A DNA stretch of 64,000 nt from Entomortierella parvispora (lineage: Eukaryota; Mortierellomycota; Mortierellomycetes; Mortierellales; Mortierellaceae), in the NCBI GenBank assembly GCA_963573315.1, contig OY752148.1, forward strand, positions 735,263-799,262, written 5' to 3'. A model generated the notes under the pieces. It saw only the letters and a list, made by a program, of their open reading frames with translations. It ran no database searches and was not told where the DNA came from. Positions 19,369 through 28,500 of this stretch are shown here, in pieces (within the stretch, counting starts at the first letter, position 1; each line of letters starts with the position of its first letter). A program made the translations under genes and the position numbers.

Positions 19369-19997
19369 AGACTCCGAGATATAACGAGGAGGATGGTTGG
19401 TCCCCAAGCACCAATGAAGGCCTCAGGGTGGGTTGCCAAGATCATAACAGGTCCACTCAGAAGAGATATGACATCGCAAGTATACCTCGCAAATGGCCAA
19501 TTGATATCGGATAGGCGAGGGTCCAGGTAATCCAACGGAGCGATCGGAGGGCGATACTCAGGTTGGATAACTGTTTGAAGGTAAGTCGGCGAGTTCAGGA
19601 CTTGATCAAGGAGGGCTGGCACACGGATGGATATGCTGCGAGAGTGGGCAGGGAGGATCAAGGGAACACAAAAGGTCTGGGGGATATCCAGGGAACAGTC
19701 AAGGCCCAGGGATTCGTATATTGCAACGGCGTCCAAAGGCTGATGGGGTTGAATATTGCAGCAACGCCAAGGGTAACTGCGAGACAGATATGAGCAGAAG
19801 GGAGGTGTTCTAGTGATCAACAAGGTACAGGAGAGAATCGTAAGGGGAAAAGGCAACCAGGAACAAAGTGGACTTTGCTCCCTTTTTTATAGAAAACAGA
19901 AAACAGGAACAAAAATAAAAAAAAACTAAATACTAAAAATAACTCTCTCTATCTCGCTCGCGTGGATCTGGGACCTGGATCCACTACACCACACCGT

Positions 19998-20892
19998 GCC
20001 AATCAACAAGAATACCATCGTCAATTCAACGAGATCCTTGCTACCCTGGCCCAGCGAACCCCAAACATCCCCGTCCCGAATGCCCTCACCACCAAGTTCA
20101 AGGGTGAACCCAATGGCATGTCATTGTTCCAGTTCATGTCCCAACTCAGCACCGTATTCAAGAGACACCCCCGTTCGTTTGTCACTGACGTCGACAAGAT
20201 CAATATGGCCTTACAGTCCATGGATGGTACTCTCGCAGAATTCTTCGCCCCGTATGTGATCGGTCACGCCCAAGATACCCAAGGAATCTTGACCAGCTGG
20301 TTGTCCTTCACCAAGATCCTTGACGATCTGTATGAATCATCTTCATGTTGACAATATCAACAACCGACTCATCCGTCTCCGTCAAACCGGCACCGTTTCC
20401 GAGTATATCGCAAAGTTCCAACCTCTTGCCTCCCAGTCGGGTTGGAATGAGGTCGCTCTTTTGGCAGGCTTTAAGGATGGTCTGTCTTCCGATGTCAAGT
20501 CCCTGTTAACGGCTCAATTGCACAATCTCAAGACTCTTCGTGATGCCCTGGCCGCTGCCGCTACTGCCTACCAGAACCATGTCCTTCGCACCCGCGATCA
20601 GTGTTTTGGCCATCGAAACCAAAACTCGAGCAATCATTGGACCCGCAGACCTACTGCCACGGCCGCTACAACCGCCGCCGCCGCTTCCTCCTCTAGCGAT
20701 ATGGATCTTGACGCTGTCCGTGTCAAGCACATCACCTCCGAAGAAAAGCAACATCGCCGTGATAACAAACTCTGCCTCTACTGTGGAGGAAAAAATCACT
20801 TTGCTGGCGATTGTCCTGTCAAGAAGGCCCGCCTCGCGGCTGTTTCCTTTGCTGACGACGCCGATTTTGATTCGGAAAACGACCTGGCCTAG
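19998..20892 (+). pseudogene. 3' part of a broken gag gene
   Basis: From 19998 the frame encodes a gag capsid-like region (ANQQEYHRQFNEILATL...). At about 20341 an extra base shifts the frame. Reading resumes one base on (HVDNINNRLIRL...) and continues through a CCHC-type knuckle CLYCGGKNHFAGDC (about 20771-20812) to a TAG at 20892. The broken N-terminal half at 13307-13526 probably belongs to the same gene. It was therefore dead, or died, around the nested insertions. Confidence 0.75.
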
Positions 20893-21020
20893 ATTCTACC
20901 GAGGATTGGATCTTAGGCCACGTCCTCGCTGCGCCTACCCCTTCAGGCCAGCCCCCTCCTCCTCGCTATTGTCTCCTCATTCCTATCACCGTCCATCTCC
21001 CTGACCGACCCCCCGGGTAA
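20892..21020 (+). pseudogene. Start of a pol frame, truncated before the protease active site
   Basis: In the -1 frame relative to the preceding gag, 42 codons read a proline-rich linker followed by CLLIPITVHLPD. That resembles the first strand of a Gypsy protease. The frame stops at 21020, and the repeat-rich foldback region follows, so nearly all of pol is missing. Confidence 0.5.
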
Positions 21021-21045
21021 GAACCACGTTTTCTCACGAATATTC

Positions 21046-21439
21046 GCACGTTTTCTCATTTGACGAGTCGAGTCGAATATGGAGTGTGTTCGACTCGAGG
21101 ACTGTCGAACATGGGTCTGACTCGACTCGAAATTTACTCGACTCGGGTTTTGTTCGACTCGGGTTTTGTTCAACTCGACTTTTGTTCGACTCGCGTTCAA
21201 CTTTTGTTCGATTTCTGTCACAGAATAAAAGAAAGTACGGCTAACTGAGAATTGCGGACGGATTCGTTACCTTAGGGGGGGGGGGGGGGGGGGGGTCTCA
21301 AATCCTCGCAGAGTTGGAGCAGCGAACGTCGAGTCGAATCGCAGTCGAGTCGATTATGCTTCATGTTCGACTCGAGAAGTTCGTGTCGAATTCGAAAAAG
21401 GCTCATATTCGACTCGACTCGGCAGATGAGAAAACGTGC
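21046..21439. mobile_element. Foldback or MITE-like element with 35-bp inverted ends
   Basis: The ends 21046-21080 and 21405-21439 are inverted copies matching at 33 of 35 bases (GCACGTTTTCTCAT...). The inside is packed with TTCGACTCG-type motifs in both orientations and a run of 21 G (21275-21295). No coding frame is visible. A second copy of CACGTTTTCTCA lies 22 bases outside the left end (21025-21036). No clear target duplication was found. It is inserted where the second element's LTR copy is truncated. Confidence 0.65.
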
Positions 21440-21730
21440 TTAGTACGTATCTCTCAGTCGCCCCTATCAGGACCTCCATCTCGTTCTCCTTCATCTATGT
21501 TGCCATCCCGGACCCTACTCATACTGTAGGTCCGGCTTATGATTAGTACCTGCTCGGATATGTATCCTACTCTTCCGTGTTCTCTCTGACTCAACGCAGG
21601 CCTGGTCCAGGCCTTCATCACTCTCTAGTATATAAACCCCCTGTCCTCTTGCTTTGTTCCTCAGTCTGCAATTCACAATAAACCACACCTTCCCTTCACC
21701 TTCATGATCCAGTCTTGTCTGACCGTGACA
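21440..21730 (+). repeat. Truncated LTR copy of the second element
   Basis: It matches 5962-6250 almost throughout, including the TATA-like box, AATAAA and the terminal CCGTGACA. Its left part is lost at the border with the foldback element. No gag follows; the next base belongs to an LTR-X fragment. Confidence 0.85.
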
Positions 21731-21925
21731 CCTGCCTGCTCTTTGGTATGTGGTCCTTGGTTTTCATCCAGTTCGTTCTGCTTATCTTTTGATCTTTTGC
21801 TGACTCTCTCCTCTTCCTGTTTATCTCCAATACTATCTCCTTGAGACTGTATCTCATCATACAACAGCGTTGTGCCTGATCCCTGTGGCCCCGAGAGCAA
21901 AGTCCTTATCAACTACAACATCACA
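21731..21925 (+). repeat. LTR-X 3' fragment, partly spliced form
   Basis: It matches LTR-X from about 12935 to 13219. Block 2 is retained, with its acceptor changed to CCAA, while block 3 is precisely missing. The fragment ends at ATCACA, directly before the 3' region of the LDB-like gene. Confidence 0.75.
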
Positions 21926-21960
21926 ATTGATCATTTTAATGAATACTATACAGAAAATTT

Positions 21961-24900
21961 TCAGTCTGTCTTCACATCTGATGAGGCAGAAGCTATTGGA
22001 GCATTGTTCATATCATCTGATGTCATGACTTCTGTCCCAACATCTTGTCCATCAAATCCGCCTTCGAAAATGAATTCGCCCATCATATCCAATGTCTTGG
22101 GGTCACTTATAAATTCCAATGAGCTTGTCCATCCTCCACTGTCTTCGACATGCCCTGTAGATCCTGACGAGCCATTGGCTTCCTGACTGTATGTAGATAA
22201 ACCGCTCGTGGCCATATTTCCAGTAAAGGATTGCCTGGGATTTAAGCCTGCATAATAATTAGGAGTCGCAGAGTCAAAGTCAAGACTATCGTTCGTAGTG
22301 CTCAAATGGCCGCTTGATCCAGGGAGGCTGTTCAGATCCCCAAGCGAATCGTTCATAGAAACTGCAGCTACCATAGGGTTCATAGAGGGCGATGGAATAG
22401 AGACAGGAGAGCCAATCGCTGCAGTACTATTTCTTGACATAGAAGCAGTTTTTTCGGTTGCAACAGGACTTCCTACCAGGTCTGCTGATCCTGATAAACT
22501 TGCAGTTGCAGCTGCAGCTGCAGAGCCTGGAGTGGATGCTGGAATAGACGGCTCTTCTTTGAAACTTCCTTTTCGCTTTGAGGCGAGTTCTTTTTTACCT
22601 TGCCCTTTTCGACTCCGTGATCCCCCGCTTGAAGATGCATTCCCCACGGCAGTCAACTTGGCTTGACTTAATATTGCAGTAGAAGCCACCGAGGAGTTCC
22701 TTGCTCGCTTAAGGCCTTTTGCTGCAGCCACCGATATCGTCGAGATGGGCACAGTGCTTTTAGTAGATGGGGATAATAACGGAGAGCCAATCGCTGACGG
22801 ACTTTGATGTAGGGCCGTCGTTTGAATCTGGTGAAAGTTTGGTGCAGAGACGGTTATTCCATAGCTTGATAGGGCCGCCCCATTAACTGTATTGTTGCTC
22901 TCCAGTACCGGCGATCGGCTAGAGGCGCTGAATGTCATGCCCAGTGCTCCTTGAGAGAAGCCTTCAGAGAATCTGCGTTTCGTAGAATCCAGAGATGGGA
23001 CCATATTGGATTGCATGTTGTCGCCATCATCTGAGAATGCGCCCACATGGTCCGCGGTTGGATTCTGCGTCAGCTGTGCGACTCCAGAAGTTATATGTGG
23101 GTTATGCTGGAGAGCTGACGCTTCTTTGGCTCGGGGTAACGCACTGATATCTAGTGGAACAGATAAAAAAAAAAGGAGTTCAGTCTCCACGCTGTACATT
23201 ATGAATGAGAGGCCGTCATCGTACAATTACCTCGTGCTCCATTCGTATTCGTGGGGATAGCTTCATCTGCCTTGGACTTCACATCCAATGTCTACGAAGG
23301 TAATTTAGTAAAAGTCAGTCCCTGGCAAACAGAAGTCGAATCCAAGGTAACCAATCATTCACAAACCTCGAAAGCCTTCATAGCCTTGCTTGTAATTCCA
23401 AACTCATTGACGACGCTCTCCGGAATAGGCTGCGCAGGCTTAGGGTGAAGGGTCCGTTTAGAAGAACTTTTCTTCTTCATATCCGGTTTCAACTCCAAGC
23501 TTAGGTCAGTCTGTAAATCCACCATGGGTCGAGGGATATACTCCACAAAACCAACAGCAGCGAAGTCCATATCGTCGATTTTATAATCCAGTGAAAATAC
23601 AACTTTTATAGTACCAGTTGTTATGACCTATCAATGTACAATGCTTGTTAAACAATGTGCTAGGACGTATTGCACTGCAAGGTTCGCCCAACTGGGTACT
23701 CTATACCTTGGTTCCATTCGTGTACTCCGAAATAAAGGTAGTTTTGGTGCACTCCAATGTCAGCGGGTTCTTGCTTGTCTGCTCAACAGTTGAATCAAGA
23801 GCCATCTTTGTATTTTTAACACCCGACTGGCTATTGATGTAGTAGCACTTTGCAAGGGACGAAGCCGATAATTCTTATGAGGATATAAATCAGAGCTCTA
23901 TTAGTATCCCCAACACACGACCCAAGTGGTGTGCAGATTAACCAGAAACTTACCGAAGATCTTGATATCTTTTGTCCATGGGTTTACAAGACTGAGCTTC
24001 TGCCTTCCGACTGTCGAGTAAAATCTGTCTACAAACAATTGCCAAACCTCAAGAGGCTGGCTCTACGAAGTGAAGGGGGTGCGATATCGAATACATTAAA
24101 TAACTGCTGCTGTGCTAATAACCCGTCATGATGCTATGACTTACGAATTCCTGACTATTCAGATTTTGTCCAAATTCGAGTAATCTGAGAAGAGCCTTAA
24201 AATCCCGTTCAGCGTGCCCCATGTTGTTACTAAAGTTGTTCAGAGTTTTCAGAATGAGTCTATTAGTTTCCAAGTAAATATCGTTTTGGATGCATGTTAA
24301 TACGCTGTAAGATGCGCACCTTTGTGAGAGGGGTGTGACAGCAGGCCACGATTGCTGTCGGATTAGATGTGGTTGGAGTATGTGTTGTTGTTGCTGTACT
24401 TGCTGTTGCTGCTGATGAATCATATGCTGCTGCTGTTGCTGAAGTTGAAGCTGCAATTGATGCTGCTGATGCTGCACCTGCTGAAGCTGGTGTTGGTGCT
24501 GGTGCGGGTGCATTGGCGAGGGTATCTGCTGATGTTGCTGTTGCTGCTGGAGTTGTTGTCGTTGTTGTTGCAACTGAATCGGCAAGGGGGAACCTTGTTG
24601 GAGGGACGTCTGTGCAGGAAGCTGGTACGCGAACCCTTGCCCTGCGTTAGGATGGGGGACATGCATCGTTGTCGTAAGCAACTGCTGTTGTGGCACTTGT
24701 TGCACCTGAGGTTGGGTTTGTTGCTGCTGCAGTTGCAGTTGTGGTGGGATTTGTTGAGAGTTCTGCCTTGGTTGCTGAAGTTGGGCTTGCATCTGAAGCT
24801 GCTGCATCTGATATGGATGTGCATGAGTTTGCTGGAAAGGATTCGACTGCGCATTCAGAACGCCCAAGACCCCTACTGGCACATTTGGCCTAGCGTGAGT

Positions 24901-25032
24901 TGGAGATCTTGGTGGCAGCACACTGCCAGGGTTCCCTACATTTGCGTCCGGCATAGGGAAGGAACCCGACGCATCAAGAGTTGGCATGCTGAGGTGCAAA
25001 CCATGGGTCGCGTTTCCATTAAGCCCGAACAT
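21961..25032 (-). CDS. LIM-domain-binding (LDB/PtaB-like) transcriptional adaptor
   Basis: Seven exons join in phase: 25032-24320, 24259-24145, 24062-23954, 23873-23707, 23627-23367, 23291-23231 and 23150-21961 (871 residues). The 60-nt first intron has a weak GTGCGC donor and could be retained in frame. Residues about 75-205 are extremely glutamine-rich. Residues about 245-455 fit the LIM-binding domain: RLLEFGQNLNS, LEVWQLFVDRFYS, SGVKNTKMALD, LECTKTTFISEYTNGTKV, then GFVEYIPRP. A fungal-type VVNEFGITSKAMKAFE motif follows, and a long Ser/Ala-rich tail. Family members (animal LDB1, Aspergillus PtaB, yeast Mfg1) act in the nucleus as scaffolds joining transcription factors that control development and adhesion. 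The stop lies only 36 bases from the LTR-X fragment. The partner proteins are unknown. Confidence 0.8.
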
Positions 25033-25573
25033 GGCACTGATGCAGAGCGTGGAATTAGCAGGAACGGTCAGCCAGAAAGGGGCACCTCAGGCTGACGGCC
25101 GAGGTGTTGGTGGATGAAATGGATGGCGAGTGGCGAAGCCAAATCAGGCGGTTTGGTGGCAAATCCTGCGTTTGGAAGGTGTCTCGCACGGACTTGGGAC
25201 GACAAGAAAGATTGGTGCTGGCGTTGACGATGGCGTCAAGTGGTTCGCAGATGTGAAGAGTGATTGTTGACGGATGATGGTCGTTGATGGTCGCTGACAA
25301 CGTTGACGACGATGGCGACAACGAGGAGAAGGAGGAGGAGGAGGAGGAACAGGAGGAAAAGGATGATGACAGCACAGATGCCAATCGAGCCAAGGGCAGT
25401 CACTAAACGGGGGCATCTGGCTTGGCTGCAGCTTGTACGCATGCAAATGCTTGGATGCATGCGTGCAGCCGTACATCCCCACACGTTCAACATATCTCAC
25501 GCATTCATTTTCGATCCCACCTTTCCAAATTAACACGAAAACACATCCAACCCAGCACTTCTTGAGGCGTACG
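25033..25573. promoter_or_regulatory. Shared upstream region of two divergent genes
   Basis: This 541-base stretch separates the ATG of the LDB-like gene (-) from the probable start of the SLFG-repeat gene (+). It holds a purine-rich GAGGAG run (about 25320-25365) and no gene. Bidirectional promoter activity is inferred from the layout. Confidence 0.5.
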
Positions 25574-28500
25574 ATGGTGGTAGGGACTTTTAATCTGACA
25601 TGAGCTGGGGTACAACTGTCGCGAGATGTGGCAATCAAGTCTAACCAGCGTGCCATCTACCTGCAGGGACATGGCGCTGTCGACCAGGATGACTTTCCTA
25701 CTGCAGATAGCCTCTTTGGCGAAGGCGACAGTTCATTTCTTTCCCAACTAGATGTAAGCAAGATCCAGGGACAGAATTCTAATGGCCCACCAGCATCGCG
25801 CGCGCCATTGGCCACCGCAGAGAACCTCTTTGGAAACCCCATTGGTACTCATCATCCCCAGCCTGACGGAAAAAGCACGCGAGAGCAGATTTTTCAGGGT
25901 CGGCCAGCTCCATCCACATTGATGGCTACTGCTGAAAGTCTCTTCGGAGGTGACGACAGCGCCAACTTGCATGAGTTCAACCTAGAAACGTCGATGCAGA
26001 CTGAGTTGAAGTCAGCCCGTGGTGTATCAATGTCCATATCGAGCAGCCTTTTTGGAAGCGACGGTGGCACTTGTTCTTACCGGACAGACACAAGGCAGGT
26101 GGAGGAGAGAGTCTCCTGTGACCCAGCGCCATCTAGCTTACCAGTGTTTACAGAGGATAATTTCTTTACAGACGACGGCGGTATTGATATCAGTCCAAGC
26201 AAGCCAAGAAGGCAGACACAGGAGCAAATTTATTTTGCACCCATATCATCTTCCACGCCAATGGCCACTGCCGACAGTCTCTTTGGAGACGATATTGGTC
26301 TTTATCTTCACCAGCTGGATGCAAGCCAGACGCAAGAGCAGAATCTATGTGGGCCAGCCTCATCTTCTGAGCCCGACAGTGTCTTTGGAATCGGCGGTGG
26401 CCCTTATTTTCACGAGACGAACGAGAAGCAGATGCAGGAGGGGGTTTCCTCCGGATCCACAATTTCCAACACACAGGAACTAATGGCCACTGCTGATAAT
26501 CTCTTTGGAGGCGAGAATGGTCCCTATTTCTACCAACCGAATGCAGGCAAGGCGCACGGGCGAATTTCACCCGGACAAGCCTCGTCTACTGCTGCTGATA
26601 GTCCTTTTGGAAGCAACGATGACCCATATTCTCACCAGTTAGGCGAAAAGCTGACAGAGGAGCAGATTTTTTCCGAATCTGTATTATCCAGCATACCGAT
26701 GACCACCGGCGATAGTCTCTTTGGAAGTGACAGTGGTCTCTATCTTCGCCAACCCGACCAAGGGCGGGCACAGGAACCAATATCTTTTGAACCTGCATTA
26801 TCTGTCGCTCTTGAGGGAACAGCAGACAGTCTTTTCTCTCATGACCTGAACCCATTCTCCATTCCGGGTGAAGATTCGTCTCAATTTCAGACGCAGGTCG
26901 CAAAGGACGTTCCTCGGCAGGGCTCAGCAACAGTTGATGCTGATCTGGTCTTTCAGGATTTAGGGATGGAATATCCTCAGGGTCAGTATTCAGCATATTC
27001 TATCTTGAATATTATGCAGACGGGGTCGCAGGAAGCACTGGGGGAGCAGTACTCCACTGAGCCTTCCCTTGAAGAGCACCTTGAGTACAATGATCATGCG
27101 TATGGTGGAGTAAATGTTGCCAAATTCAGTCATGACAAGCACAACATCTTAGAGACTGTTACCCCAATTCCACCACCACGCGATACATTGATTGCAGAAG
27201 ACAGTGAGTCACCAAGAGTTCACGAAGAGTCCTCTGGAGCCGCGTTCCCACAGGATGCAGTTGGTCTTCCATCGGCCGATATCCTTTTCGGTGAAAGCAT
27301 CTCGTCCGATCTCTTTCTGCCACCCGCATCAGCTCAGTATGCCAACTTTGGGTTAGCACCGCATGCCCAATTGGCAGATACTGCGTTTGCTGTGGTTCCA
27401 CAAATTGGACAAGGACACTCACAAGTCACGGAGAATGACCGCCAAATGCACTCGTCAGCTGTTACGATGCCAATAGAAGTGGGATTGGTATGTATAATTC
27501 GCGCTCATTTTTCCTTTAGTTGTCAATGCGCCACCACCTGTTAAAACGAAATCTTTGTCCTACGTCTCACTTGCAGGAAACTGAGGACTTGTTTGCCACA
27601 GTGAGTCCCTCCGAGCATACTCTAGACGACCGTCATGCGGCTCTCCCGTTCCTTGTAGACTCTCAGAAAATAACCTCGGAAGGAAACAGGCGACGACCAC
27701 CCAGTCAGCAACAGTGGACTGATGTGCCATTGGATCAAGGGCCGTTTAGCGCTGGACAACAAGCGTTTTCAAACATGCAGAGCCCTATCCTTTCCCCACC
27801 GCCACCAGAGCGCCGTTTAGGATCACTGATTGATTCAGCTACCCTCGGAGCGGTCGAAGAGCTTTTAGCTATGCCGAAGTCTGCTGCATTTGAGAGAGGA
27901 ATGTCTAGGCTTTTCAAAGGTGTTAAAAACAGTGCCCACTCAATATTTTCTTCTCCAACGCCAACAGCCATTGAAAAGCCTAGCCAGGAACAATCTCGAT
28001 TTTCTTCGGTCAGTGATAGACCCCAAGATAATATGCGAGCAGAGGAGTCTTTTCCTAATTCGCAGAAATTGGAGCTTAGCGCAATGCCATTTGAGAATAT
28101 TCAACGGTCGCCTACAGAAGTCCTCCCGCCACCCCCAAGAGTCATGTCTCCGCCTCCAAAAGTCCTCTCGCCTCCTCCCAAAGCAACTCTCTCGCCTCCC
28201 CCTAAAGCAACTCTCTCGCCTCCCCCTAAAGCAACTCTCTCGCCTCCTCCTAAAGCAACTCAGCAGCAAAAGGCTTATGACGCCCCGCAGCCTCTAGCCT
28301 CGAAGATGGCAGCCTGGAGCGTTGAAAATCACGATTGGGCCCTTCGCCAAAGCATTCAGCCTGTTATTGAATATATGGACATGTTGCCACCATCAGATCC
28401 AGGTAATAATCTCTAACAAACTTTGATCGGTGCATGAGATTGTTACTGACACGCGTTATATATTTTGTTGTAGATTCCTCCGCAGCTTTGCCTTCCAGTT

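Larger units (their letters stand above)
13531..19993 (-). repeat. Inverted LTR-X copy, interrupted by a chromovirus
   Basis: Bases 13531-13992 and 19374-19993 together are the reverse complement of LTR-X, including all three intron-like blocks. The two halves join exactly if the 13993-19368 element and one copy of its target duplication are removed. The ends are TGTGAT and ACCACA, and CCGT lies on both sides as a possible target duplication. Compared with the forward copy it carries about 40 extra bases near 19555-19595. It looks like a solo LTR inserted head-to-head with its relative. Confidence 0.7.

Noticed and set aside
21046-21439. CRISPR-like array of repeated TCGACTCG motifs
   Set aside because: The motifs are short, irregularly spaced and palindromic with no spacers; inverted ends mark a foldback element in a eukaryotic genome.
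24063-24144. Frame running on past the splice donor in the LDB-like gene, with acceptors at TTATTAG or GCACAG
   Set aside because: Those acceptors lead to stops; only the CTTCGTAG acceptor gives LEVWQLFVDRFYS, which fits the domain.
24367-25095. Long Leu-rich and Ala-rich frames on the + strand
   Set aside because: They are antisense shadows of the CAG-type glutamine repeats of the LDB-like gene.
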